Source of the DNA: Ophioderma brevispina
Lineage: Eukaryota; Echinodermata; Ophiuroidea; Amphilepidida; Ophiodermatidae
Direction: 5' to 3'
Length of the DNA stretch: 64,000 nucleotides
NCBI GenBank assembly: GCA_023653785.1
Contig: JAMKCH010019911.1
Coordinates: 62,001 to 126,000 of the forward strand
Positions 1-11,045 of this stretch are shown piece after piece. The translations under genes were made by a program, and so were the position numbers. Positions within the stretch are counted from its first letter, which is position 1; every line of letters starts with the position of its first letter. Under the pieces are notes generated by a model. It was not told the origin of the DNA, made no database searches, and was given only the letters and a program-made list of their open reading frames with translations.

Positions 1-65
1 TGAGGAAGATCATGAAGGTGCCATTTCGCCACGTCCAAATTTAGGCAACATTGGTGCTTGTGTAA

Positions 66-382
66 GAATCAATGCCCAGAAATCCATCTAAATTAATTCT
101 GCCCCACACTTCATGTTTCGTCACATTTCCTTCATATTCAGCTCAAACATAGCTTTCCCTAAACATGGGACTGGGGTGCCATCGCGCAGTTATCACTGCT
201 GCATCAACTTTATGGAGTTTGGGTTGGTTTACTGGAGGTAATTTGCGATAAACACTAGTTCTTACTATAGTCACACTTGCACCGGTGTAACTAAAATGAC
301 AGTGGCCATGCCTTGAAAAACACGCCCTAACAAAAAGACCGCCATTACTTTGCTTTATTGTGTCAATTTCTATTATGGGCAA
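66..382 (-). pseudogene. Ty3/Gypsy-type aspartic protease remnant
   Basis: Seen: on the minus strand a 79-codon open stretch (382-143) contains a retropepsin-like core in which the flap region reads TGASVTIV, followed by a stretch resembling the usual KLHKVDAAVITA segment of Gypsy proteases. Further on (about 85-66) a frame reads GFLGID, the characteristic C-terminal retropepsin motif, but a stop and a frame change separate the two. The catalytic Asp-Thr-Gly appears as Tyr-Thr-Gly, so the active-site aspartate is missing and the copy is dead as read. Known: in this family the protease follows gag and precedes reverse transcriptase. Context: gag and zinc-knuckle remnants lie just upstream on the same strand, and reverse transcriptase would lie before base 1. 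Some breaks may be sequencing indels. Confidence 0.7.
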
Positions 383-497
383 CTGGTGTTTCCAGATTTG
401 ACCGAGTCTGTGCCCCCAAACGCCTGGGTTTTATTATTTCCCTGTTCGCGGCCTTCCTGTCACTCATGAATCGTCGTCCCCTCTCTTCCTTGAACTT

Positions 498-542
498 TGG
501 ACAGTCTGGTCTCTATGGCCTCTTCTCCACATGGTAGCACTC
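498..542 (-). pseudogene. CCHC zinc-knuckle remnant of gag
   Basis: Read on the minus strand, the stretch carries Cys-Tyr, then Cys-Gly-Glu-Glu-Gly-His after a frame change, then a downstream Cys-Pro, in the spacing of a retroviral-type CCHC nucleocapsid knuckle. An in-frame stop and a frameshift interrupt it. Its position between the gag body and the protease is the expected one for a Ty3/Gypsy element. Confidence 0.5.
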
Positions 543-677
543 TATGGGTTCCTTTCTGTCGGAGTCGCGGTCTTTGAAGTTTATCTTTCCAATGTGGCTC
601 AGTTCACTCACTTTATCTTCCAAGTATCTCAGCTTACTTTCATCATTTGTTGCCGATGAGCCACCGCACTGTCAAAT

Positions 678-1479
678 TCAGGGAGCTGCTCTTGGCGAAT
701 CTTGGTCCTTCTCACATTTGTAACTCATCAAAATCTCACAACTCTGGGACGTCTTCTTACTGGGAGCCTCTATGCTTCGTCCGCCATACGGAAAGGCCTT
801 CCCGTTCAACGCTAGCCCCTTAGCAGCTTCATCTAGGATTTCGGGTCGGGCTTGTAGTTGTTGCCATCTGCTCTCAGATTCAGGGAGGGCGTCAATGAAG
901 TGGTTCTTGGCCAAAATCTTCCAGTATACAAATTCCCGCGGATACGCGAGTTGACTAGCTTCTTGATCTCGTTGCAAGATTGGGAAGCGATTCATCTGGT
1001 TGTCTAGTGCGATTGCGAAGTAAAGCCCGAAACATCTCCGTCTGGTTATCCGGGCCAAACGTGCTCAAAATACCCGCAAAGCTGGAATACTGTCTGCGTC
1101 TAAGTGTATCTAAGTCACCCAGAACTTCCTGTGCGGCCCCACGTAAGCTTGCTGCTAAGAAGAGCCTTACTGTTGTTGTCCCATCCATTCAAGTCCGCAA
1201 TCATCTCGAATTGGATGAGATAATCTTGCCATGAGGAATTTCCATCATATGGTGGGGGTTTCACAACCGGATTTGCTACAGGTCGTGCTTGACCCATGCG
1301 CATGTCTGGTCCTCTATTAACTGGTTCAACCCTCTAATTGGTTCCTCTCGCTCTTCTCTGGCATCGTAGAATCTCACGTCGCCATCAGCACCTCCGTGGG
1401 GTTGGTTTTCCTCTTCGTGAAAAAGCCGTCTAGCTCTGCCTCTATTTCTCAAAAGTTCCTCATCTATCGTCTCTAGCAA
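678..1479 (-). pseudogene. Ty3/Gypsy-type gag remnant (three frames)
   Basis: Three overlapping minus-strand open stretches (1479-1276 with 1303-1115, 1188-955, 1058-678) together follow the usual order of invertebrate Gypsy gag. First comes a charged N-terminal part, then PPPYDGNSSWQDYLIQFEMI, then a segment with LAASLRGAAQEVLGDL and FGPDNQTEMFRALLRNR, then LAKNHFIDALPESE followed by an LQARPEILDEA-like helix. The junctions need frame changes near 1150 and 960, so no continuous protein is encoded. Known: this block is the capsid part of gag in chromovirus/412-like elements. Inference: an old or error-containing copy, lying head-first toward the satellite block, with pol running off the left edge of the window. 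Confidence 0.8.
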
Positions 1480-1771
1480 TGGTCGTCTTATCTATCAGAT
1501 TCGGATTCCTCGGTCGTACCGAACCATCTGCCAATCCATTTCCATGTCGGTTTTCAGTCAGCTTGAGTTTCAATTGAAGATCATGGTTCTCTGTTTGTGG
1601 TTCTGTCAACATCACGTGTCTACCTCGTCGTTATGGTTGTGGTCTTTTCAGGACTTGGATCTCTTGAAGTGACTCCTGACCAACATTTCGTCCGGATCTT
1701 AAGCTTAATCGCAAATACCACCATGGTAGCCATATTAACAACAAGGGCCTTTCTTTACGAAAGAAATACTT

Positions 1772-1786
1772 CCCACCCTGCCACCA
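1772..1786 (-). other. Candidate retrotransposon primer-binding site and LTR edge
   Basis: The minus strand reads TGGTGGCAGGGTGGG immediately after GTTACAA. A TGG-initiated motif of this kind directly after an LTR ending in ACA is the usual primer-binding site layout of Gypsy elements, and it lies upstream of the gag remnant at a plausible distance. The LTR would start at 1788 on the plus strand (TGTAAC). The second LTR is outside the window, so the LTR length cannot be checked. Confidence 0.45.
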
Positions 1787-1787
1787 T

Positions 1788-2380
1788 TGTAACGCAACCG
1801 AGCTATCTTGTTGTCTTCTGGAACGCAAGTTGAATTCGATATTCAGGACTCAACAAGTATCTACAAAATATTAATCCTAAATTTGGAGTACGAAAGATTC
1901 AAGTCCATTTTATTGTGCATTAGTCTTAGCGGTAGAGTAACTAACTTGTAATCACTCTGGAGTTAATCTTCTTTCATGCCAAGACAAAATCATACCTCTT
2001 TTACATCAGAACACTAAGTTCGAAGGGTAGACAATATGCATCATATCATAGCTCACAATTACGATGCACGGTAACAAATATTCACACCTTGTGGTAGCGC
2101 TTCCCTTATTCTACCCCTTTCGATCAGCAATATTACCCCGACTTCAGTAATAGTAGATTTAATTCCTTGCGATGGCTTTGTTATACTCTGTGCTTGGATT
2201 AACCAGTACGAAGGATGGAGGCGTGTATGGATCAACTCACACCTTAAACCCCTCATTGTCTGAAGGAAAGGCGGCGATTTCTAAATAGGAAGGTTGTGGT
2301 AACCAACCTTCATAAAGTCGAAGTAGTCTATTATTATACATAATGTTGAGGTAATTCCCTTCAGGTTTGGGCACGCTTCC
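1788..2380. other. Probable 5' LTR followed by unassigned sequence
   Basis: By position this stretch should begin with the Gypsy LTR, read on the minus strand. No second copy is present for comparison and no clear outer LTR edge was found before the first satellite begins. No gene is visible. Confidence 0.3.
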
Positions 2381-3330
2381 ACATTACCCACATTAGAATA
2401 TCTACTTCTATTGGTATACTTCGGCATTACGCAAAAGAGGTAATGTCTAATTTGATATAGTATACCTTCTCTGCATCACCCAATTGAGGCAATATATAAT
2501 TTACCTTGATAACACTTGTGAATTACCCAAATTAGAGTAATGTCGTTTTTGAATATTTTGTAACACTCTGCATTAACCCAATTTAAGGTAATGTCTAATG
2601 TTGAAATAATTAGACTTTGCAATTACCCAATGAGAGTAATGTCTAATTTTGAAATACAGTACACTTATGCCCACCTAAATTAGAGGTATATCTACTTTCA
2701 TATTGAGCCTTCCTGCATTACCCAAATTAAAGAGGTAATGGCCCATTTGAAATATGTATAACTTATGCATTCCCTACCCAATGTAGATGGCTAATGGTCT
2801 AATTTGAATAGATACCCTTCTGCATTACCTAAATTAGAGGCAATATATATTTCCACATTGATACAACACTTGTGAATTACCCAAATTAGAGGTATTGTCT
2901 AATTTGATATTTGGACACTTCGGCATACCCAAATTAGAAGGTAACGGTCCAATTGAATTGGAGACTTATGCATTACCCAAATTAGAGGTATGTTAATTTG
3001 AAAATATGTACACTTATGCACCACGTGCCACACATCTAATTAGAGGTAAAGGTAATTTTTTTTTGTTTTTTCGTAAATTTCATATATTGGAGCACTCTTG
3101 CATTACCCAAATACAGAGATAATGGCCAATTTAAATATGTTAGACTTATGCATTACCCAATTGAGGTTATGTCTATTTGAATATGTGCACTTATGCATTA
3201 CCCACATTAGAGGTAATATACAATTTCACATTGATACACTTCTGCATTACCCAAATTAGAGGTAATATCCAATTTCATATATGAGGCACTTCTGCATTAC
3301 CCAAATTAAGGTAACGTCCAATTCAGTAAA
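2380..3330. repeat. Satellite A: about 46-bp tandem repeat with hairpin core
   Basis: About twenty copies of a unit built around CATTACCCAAATTAGAGGTA followed by ATGTCTAATTTGAAATATG and ACACTTATG. Each unit contains the inverted repeat ATTACC/GGTAAT around a 9-nt loop, so every unit can fold. Copies vary mostly by one- or two-base indels. The array abuts satellite B near 3340. Confidence 0.85.
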
Positions 3331-3344
3331 CATCACAGGCAATT

Positions 3345-4050
3345 GTTTTCTCCGTCAGTCCATAACCTCTTTATACCAAAATGAGGTTATGTCTATTGCA
3401 GATAAACACTCATAACCTGCAAGGGCGTTCCTTAGTGGCGATACTAACGCTCTTTATACCAAAATAGAGGTTTCTAGTTTAGATAAACTCGGAAAAAGTG
3501 TTATAAGAGTAATTGCTTGCGCAATAGTAATAACTCTCTTTATACCAAAATAGAGTTATGTCTAGTTTAGAGGAACACTCATAACAGCAATAATTGGCTT
3601 CCTCCCGCATACAATTCTATTTATACCAAAATATGGTATCTATTGTAGAGAAAACAGGCAGAACAAGTGTCATAAGAGTACTTGCCTTTCTCAATAGTAC
3701 ATAACTCTCTGTATACAAAATAGAGGTTATGTCTAGTTTAGAGGAACCTCATAACAGCAACAATTGCTTCCTCAGCATACAAACTCTCTTTATACAAATA
3801 GAGGTCATGTCTATTTTAGAGAAACTCGGCGAACAAGTGGGCATAAGAGTACCTTGCTTTTCTCAATAGTACTCACTCTCTTTAACCAAAATAGAGGGTT
3901 TGTTCGATTTAGAGGAAACACTCATAACAGCAATAAATTGCTTCTAGCATACATAACTCACTTTATACCAAAATAGAGTTTATGTTCCTATTTTAGAGAA
4001 ACTCGGATAACACGTGTCCTAAGAGTAATTGCCTTCTCAATAGTACATAA
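3345..4050. repeat. Satellite B, array 1: alternating-dimer tandem repeat
   Basis: Units share CTCTTTATACCAAAATAGAG and a GTTATGTC continuation, in which CATAAC-CTCT and AGAG-GTTATG form an inverted repeat. Two subtypes alternate strictly. One continues AGTTTAGAGGAAACACTCATA and CAGCAATAATTGCTTCCTCA. The other continues ATTTTAGAGAAACTCGG, ACAAGTGTCATAAGAG and TTGCTTTCTCAATAGTA. The higher-order unit is thus a dimer of roughly 175 bp. The array ends exactly at a transposon-like insertion. Confidence 0.85.
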
Positions 4051-5573
4051 GGTCGCCTTTCATAGTTGGGCTCCTAAAAACTATTACATGGTAGAAAATA
4101 ACAAATATTTGTGCCTGTTTTCATTCAAGAGTATTGAATTTAATCAATACATTCTAGACCATTAAAAGTATACATTTTGGGAAAGCTTATATTACAATGT
4201 TGCCAAAACAGCTAAGTAAACCTGTTATCGGGTGGTTCGAATATCAGGGTGAAAGCAACAAAAAGGTTAGCAATTTTCTTGTCATGGTGAATTGTATGGT
4301 TTCCTTTATGAAGGATATTGTGATCAAATAAAATAGGGATTCAGAAAGGTTATTACTTAGGCCTTCAAACAAGCCAAGCGAGAACGAGTTCCACAATAAC
4401 TTGTGTTAAATATACAGGGTGGTCAAAATATGCTTATTTTTAAGTGTAAAATAATGTATATAAGATTTTCATACTCCTTTTCAGAGTAAATCTTTTCCTG
4501 GTCATTGGTAATGGGAGCAAGTTGCTTCTAGACATATATAACCATTACTTGTGTTACTTTTGTTATACCGGGTGACAGAAAATACAAATTACCCTGTAAG
4601 AGAAAAACTTCTGGTGCTCAAGTGTCTTTATGCTAGGAAGTTTGAACCAAAAAATATAGTTAACAGGTAGCCAGAAAGTAGTAGTGTAAGCCTCTTCTAA
4701 AACAGCATTCCTTGCTAAAATCATATAGGGTGATAAAAATGGAAGGCACTCCTTCTTATTCTCACATTTAAAATAGGGTCCTGCACATATACAAAGAAAA
4801 AAAATTCTGAATGTACCTGATGTATAAAGCATAATGTGTCTTACATGATTAAACACATATTCCAAACTCTAAAAATATTTGATACAGGTTACAAAATAAG
4901 CATTTATTGGGACTATTACGCATGACTGAAAATGAAGTTAAATACACAAAAAATGTCATGAAATATATCCACCCTATACAATTGAACACCCTGTATATAT
5001 TATATATCATATCAAATATTCTTGTGTTTTAAAACATGACCAGTGCAAAATAACCAGTCTCCAGTGTGTATTTCACAAGATAAACCAGTTTTTACCGAGA
5101 AGACAAATAGAGTTAGAATTATGTCACAAAAGGTATTTTTCCACTCTGTATTAATTTTACTCACCCTGCATAAATGCATGGTGTTTCTTTGTCGAATTTG
5201 CATCCTTAGGTATTCAACAATGCTTATGAAAAAGAATTATTTACTTACTGTAAATACTTTTTAGGTACAAAGGTCAGAAAATTTGGTGTATTTTCAGTTT
5301 ATTATGTGCAAGTCTATGGGCTGCTCCCCCACCGACTGCTCCTCCACCGACTCCACCCTGACATACTTGGGACAATTTTAAACGTAACTTCGCTATAATC
5401 CATCAAATGAAAGGGGTTTGTTGCAGTAAAGGAAAAGAACAAAATTAGCTACAAATGACACAATTTTGTGTCATACATTCATTACTTCCTGAAATATTTT
5501 ACTTTGGAACAAAAATTGTGTACAAATGTAATATCTCCATCATATTTGACAGACAAACTTATGAAATGCGACC
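4051..5573 (+). mobile_element. 1.5-kb element A, copy 1, in satellite B
   Basis: The left end reads GGTCGC(C/A)TTTCATA and the right end CTTATGAAATGCGACC, giving 16-bp terminal inverted repeats (consensus GGTCGCATTTCATAAG). The interior is AT-rich with no transposase frame. It contains recurring ACAGGGTG-type motifs pointing inward from the left (near 4246, 4420, 4567, 4727) and the reverse CACCCTGT form on the right (near 4972, 4985, 5155, 5345). It interrupts satellite B directly after TAGTACATAA. A second copy occurs at 6109. Inference: a non-autonomous DNA transposon; the superfamily is not clear to me. Confidence 0.75.
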
Positions 5574-6108
5574 CCCCCTAACTCTCTTTATACAAAAATA
5601 GAGGTTATGTCTAGTTTAGAGGAAACACTCATCAACAGCAATAATTGCTTCCTCAGCAAATACTCTCTTTATACCAAAATAGAGGATAGGTCTATTTTAG
5701 AGAAGAAACTCGGGAGAAACAAGTGTCATAAGGAGTATTGTTTCTCAATAGTACATAATCTCTTTATACCAAATAATAGAGGTTATGTTCTAGTATAGAG
5801 GAAACACTCATAACAGCAAACAATGCTTCTCAGCCTACATAAACTCTCGTTATACCAAAATAGAGGTCATGTCTGTTTAGAGAAACTAGTGGAGAGAAAC
5901 AAGTGTCATAAGGTAATTGCTTTCTCAATAGTACTAACTTCTGATACAAAATAGAGGTTTGTTCATTAGAGGAACAACACTCATAACAGCATAATTGTTC
6001 CTCAGCATACATAACTTCTCTTTATTCCCAAAATCGAGGTTATGTCTTTTTAGAGAAACTCGCAGACAAGTGTCATAAGAGTAATTGCTTTCTCCAATGA
6101 GTACATAA
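5574..6108. repeat. Satellite B, array 2
   Basis: Same alternating dimer as array 1: CTCTTTATACCAAAATAGAG units with the GGAAACACTCATAACAGC and AACTCGG..ACAAGTGTCATAAG subtypes in turn. It resumes immediately after the right terminal inverted repeat of element A copy 1 and ends at TACATAA just before copy 2. Confidence 0.85.
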
Positions 6109-7666
6109 GGTCGCATTTCATAAGGTGGTCTAAAAACTATTTACATGTCGAAAATAACAAATATTGTGCTTTTTCATTCAACAGGTAGTAATTTAATCAA
6201 TACATTCTAGACAAAAGTACACATTTGGAATGCTTATATTACCATGTGCCAAAACACGCTAAGTAACAACTTGTTATACAGGGGTCGGGTCAGGAAATAT
6301 ACAGGGTGAGTAACAACAAAAAAGTTAGCATTTTTCTTGTCATGGTGAACTGGGTGGGTGTTGGTTTCCTTTCTGAATGATATGTTAGATCAAAATAAAT
6401 ATGGATGCAGAAAGGTATTACTAGGCCCTTCAACAAGCAAGGAAGAAAGAGTACACAATACCGTGGTAAATATACAGGGTGGTCAAAATTCTGCTTCTTT
6501 TAAGTGTTAAAATCATTGTAATATAAGATTTTCATACTCCTTTTCAGAGTAAATCTTTAACTGGTCATTGGTAAGAAACAGCAAGGCTTTCTAGACATAT
6601 ATAACCCATACTCTGGTGTACTTTTGATTATACCGGGTGATCAGAAATAAAATTACCTGTAAGAGCAAACTTCTGTGCCTCAAGGTCTTAATGCTATGGA
6701 AGTGACACCCAATATTAAAATATTAGTTAAACAGTTAGCAGAAAGTATTCGTGTAAAAGCCTCTTCTAAACCAGCCTTCCTTGATAAAATCATATAGGGT
6801 GAAAAAATGGAAGGCAATCCCTCTGTATTTCTCACATTTAAATAGGGTCTGCACATATACAAAAGAAAAAAAAATTCTGATGTACACTGATGTATAAAGC
6901 CGTAATTTCTTACATGCATTTCAACCAATATTCACCATGCTAAAATATTGGTTACAGGTACAAAATTAAAGCATTATGTGATGCTGCGCCATGCTGAAAA
7001 GAATTTAAATACCCAAAAATGTCATGAAAATATATCCACATATACAATTTGAACACCCTGTCTATAATTACAATCCTAAATCATATCAATATTCTTGTGT
7101 TGTAAAACATGGCCAGTGAAATAACCCGTTCTCAAAGTTTTGGATTCACAAGATTAAAAACATGTTTTACCGATAAGACAACTAGATTTAGAAATTATGT
7201 CACAAAAAGGTATTTTTTTCACCCTGGCTAATTACTCACCATGCTAATGCAGGGTGTGTCTTTGTAGAATGTGCATCTTTAGGTTTCACAATGCTTATGA
7301 AAAAGAATTATTTGCTTACTGTTAATACTTTTTCAGGTACAAAGTTCAGAATTTGGTGTATTTTCAGTTTTTTATGTGTAAGTCAATGGCTGGCTCCTCC
7401 ACCGACTGCTTCTCCACGATCCACCCCTGACATACTTGGACATTTTTAAACGTAACTGCGCTATATCAATTCAAATGAAATGGGATTTGTGGCATTAAGA
7501 AAGAACAAAAAATTAGCGAGCAAATGACACCAATTTGGTTGTCATACATTCAGTACGTCCTGAAATATTTTACTTTGAACATACAATTTGTGGTACAAAT
7601 GTAATATCTCCATCAAAAAAAAAAAAAAAAAAAAAAAATATTGACAGCCTACTTAGAAATGCGACC
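6109..7666 (+). mobile_element. 1.5-kb element A, copy 2, in satellite B
   Basis: Begins GGTCGCATTTCATAAG and ends CTTAGAAATGCGACC. It is colinear with copy 1 over its whole length, including the inward ACAGGGTG motifs (6289, 6474, 6634, 6797) and CACCCTGT on the right (7058). It is flanked on the left by ACATAA and on the right by ACATAA, a perfect 6-bp direct repeat that matches the satellite unit TAGTACATAACTCTCTTT. A run of about 23 A lies near the right end (7617-7638). No coding capacity is visible. Confidence 0.8.
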
Positions 7667-8185
7667 ACATAACTTCTTTAACCAAATTAAGAGGTTTTAT
7701 GTTCTAGTTTAGAGGAAACACTCATAACAAGCAATAATTGCCTTCCTCGCATAAATAATTCTCTTTATACCAAAATAGAGGTTATTTCTATTTGTAGAGA
7801 AACTCGGAGAACAAGTGTTATAAGAGCAATTGCTTTCTCAGCCATACATACTCTCCGGTATACCAAATTAGGTTATGTCCATTTTAGAGAAAATCGGAGG
7901 AAGCATGTCTTAAGAGTAATTGCTTTCTCAATAGTAATAATTCTCTTTATACCAAAATAGAGTTATGTCTAGTTAAGGAAACACTCATACAAGCAACATG
8001 CTTCTCAGCATACATAACTCTCTTTATACCAAAATAAGAGGTCATGTCCTATTTTAGAGAAACTCGTAGAACAAGTGTTATAAGAGCAATTGCTTTCTCA
8101 GCCATACATACTCTCTTTATAACCAAAAATGAGGTTATGTCTATGTAGAGAACGCGGAAGAACAGTGTCCTGACGATTAAAATAA
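7667..8185. repeat. Satellite B, array 3
   Basis: Continuation of the satellite B dimer after element A copy 2. The phase is preserved: the unit split by the insertion resumes with ACATAACT. The last units are more diverged, and the array gives way to satellite C near 8190. Confidence 0.8.
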
Positions 8186-8189
8186 TCTT

Positions 8190-8800
8190 TTGTTATTTTA
8201 AGTTTCTATCTTGAACGGACTATGGTGCCACTCTCTCAGAAAGAAGTTTACTCCTAGAAGTGGACAATGATTCCGGCAATTGAACAATGTAAGTTCACTT
8301 TCAGGGTTTAGATTTGAAATTATTAACTTTTTATCATCTGCTGTAGTATTGCTTAATCCCGGGACGGGTAAGTGATTTTTAATCATGTGAGTAAAAGTGT
8401 TCACTTTCGAGATTGGTATGAAAGTGATTGGCATACGTCAGTAAAAATAGGTTCACGTCTGGTTTGGTTTGAAAGTGATTATTCCTCACCAGTAGTAGAT
8501 TCGCTTTCGAGTTTGGTACGAAAGTGGTTGTAATCACATCAGTAGAAGTACATTCACTTTCTGGTTTGGTTTGGTTTGAAAGTGATTATTTTCTCTCAGT
8601 AGAAACGGTCACTTTTGGATTTTGTGTGAAAATCAAGTATTTGTCTACAAGTAGAATTAGATTCACTTCTGGTTTGGTTTGAAAGTGATGTATTTTCCTC
8701 TGCACGAATGCAATACTTTCCGGCTCGCGTCGCAGACACCTCGCAGATTGGTTTGAAAGTGATCAGTAGAAGTAGGTTTTCGCTTTCCAGCTTGGTTTTG
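8190..8800. repeat. Satellite C: about 50-bp tandem repeat with hairpin core
   Basis: Repeated unit TTCACTTTC(T/G)GGTTTGG, then TTTGAAAGTGATTATT, then a CTCAGTAGAAGTA tail, about ten to twelve copies. CACTTTC and GAAAGTG form an inverted repeat around the GTTTGGTTT loop. Unit lengths vary by small indels. The sequence is unrelated to satellites A and B, yet the architecture is the same. Confidence 0.8.
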
Positions 8801-10379
8801 AAGTTATTCAGCGTCTCAACCGAAGCCGATTCTTTTGTCATGGTTGTCGTCTAGCGACTCGGTACTTGTGTCGTAGACCTCTATTTTGTATTTCTAGTTT
8901 CAGTAGTGGCACATACCGTTCCCAAACAAGTATTCGAAATGTTTTTATGTTCAATCTCACGTTGACCAACGAGGGGGTAAAAACTCTTATTTTTGATAAA
9001 ATGGTTCTCACAAAAACAACCAACGGATCGACGAGAATTGTTGTCTTTCATTAGCAGAATCATCATTAGATTGGACTCAGACACTTGTTTTCGAGGTTTG
9101 AGAAATTCACTATGAGTCACATAATTGTTCGGGAATTGGCACACAAAATAACTCTTTTATGAATGTAACACCATCACACATTTGTCACATTTAAAATTAT
9201 GGTCCTACTTTACTACAAGCTACGTTATATCCATAGCCATGTTCAAATTCCAGCTCACCTTAGATGTTATGTATACTGATACTGTAGAGTAGACTCATAC
9301 TTCCAGCCTCGCTAACTGCCCGCATGAAAGTCTGAATCGAAATCCTCCGAAATATTTCTTGCAGCAAATACTTAAGTTTGCCCAAAACAAAAAATTTTTT
9401 TTCCTCCAATCACAAAACAGAAAAAGAAAAAAACAAATATTCAGACGGTTAATTAAAAAAATATGATTGCACTTCCCGAATTATCTGATTGGTGCAAACA
9501 TGCAATCACGCATTAAACACGAATACGTTCTGGCCAGTGATTGGATACGAGACAATCCTGACCTGATTGGCCGAAAGTTCGATCATGCTGAAACAAGTTG
9601 ATCCCCCATTCACACGTGTCCTTCTTTTAATTGCTGCAAATAATAAAAATTACCCAATCTACGGTTTATCCGCCACTCTGAGTTTACTTACTAACTCTTG
9701 AAAATTATTTAGTTAGCATTGAAATAATAACTAGCGATTTTACATTGCCATTACTTAAAAGCTGCCTGTCTAAATCGATGATAAAATAATTGAGAATACA
9801 AGTTGAAAAAAACACTGACGACCAATTTTAAAATGGCTGCGCCCATGTCATTCTGCACGAAGATGATTAAAATAATCCGTGATTCTTTTTAACAACACCA
9901 CTTACGCAAAATTACTGGCACACACCAAGGGAAGTTTGGCAAAGCCCGACATTCACGGGTTAGACTGTAAGTGAACAACGTACCAGTAGTTCCTATCATT
10001 AGTTTGCTTGAATTGGCTTAACGATGTCCTCTCGTTATACATCATTACATGGGGCTTAGAAAAGTTAGCTGGATATACAAATTCTGACAGGTAAGTATAA
10101 TAATGTAATCTCTTCCAGTGATAAGAAAAAGGAATTTGCACATTCCAAATAAACAAAAACTCTACTACGTCAGTTAACTCGAAGGTAAGTCATAACTGGT
10201 GTCAGTCATTACCAAAAAGAAGTAGTCTAATACTTCGACATGTTCAGTGACCATGTAAAAGCTATGGCAATACTAATCTCGATTTTGCAACTCACTTGAC
10301 ATAAATCATTAGTACGTACATTAACTACCTACATCAAAAGAAGCGATAAGGCGAGCTGGTAGGCTAGAGTATTTTGAAT
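8801..10379. other. Unassigned interval, no gene seen
   Basis: AT-rich sequence between two tandem arrays. The short open frames here show no recognisable motif and overlap on both strands. I see no RNA gene, delimited transposon or clear repeat. Confidence 0.5.
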
Positions 10380-11045
10380 GCGTTTGAACATTGTGTATCC
10401 AACATTAGGTGTAATCTATGCTTGACATAGAATGGCACATCATTGAGAAATATTTAAGTAAAGGTGAGTTTCTAAGCCTAACTGGTAGCGGACATATCTG
10501 AGCATCAGTGAATACAACATTAGGCTAGTCTAGGCTTGACATAGAATGACACATCATTGAGAAATATTTATGTTAAACATTAGGTGATTCCTAAGCCTAC
10601 GATACTGACATATCGGATATCGTGTATAACAACATTAGGCTAGTCTAGGCTGACATAGAATGACACATCATTGGAATATTTATGTACATTAGGTGAATTT
10701 ATAAGCCTACTATACTGACAATCTGCGGCATCGTGTATACAACATTAGGCTAGTATAGGCTTGACATAGAATGACACATCATTGAGAAATATTTATGTAA
10801 ACTTAGGTGATTTCTAAGCCTAACTATACTGACATATCTGAGCATCGTGTATACAACATTAGGTAGTCTTGGCTTGACATAGAATGACACACATTGAGAA
10901 AATTAGTAAACATTAGGTGATTTATAAGCCTAACTATACTGAGCATATCTGCGCATCGTGTATACAACTTAGGCCTATTGGCTGACATAGAATGACACAT
11001 AATTGAGAAATATTTATGGACCCCATTATGTGATTGCTAAGCTTA
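10380..11045. repeat. Satellite D: about 120-bp tandem repeat
   Basis: Five to six copies of a unit containing TTGACATAGAATGACACATC, ATTGAGAAATATTTATGT, ACATTAGGTGATTTCTAAGC and ACATATCTGAGCATCGTGTA. TAGGCTT and AAGCCTA within each unit are inverted repeats flanking the middle part. Copies differ by short indels, and the last copy fades near 11040. Confidence 0.85.

Noticed and set aside
4231..4245. GGTGGTTCGAATATC resembling a tRNA B box
   Set aside because: No A box or cloverleaf around it, and it lies inside transposon-like element A.
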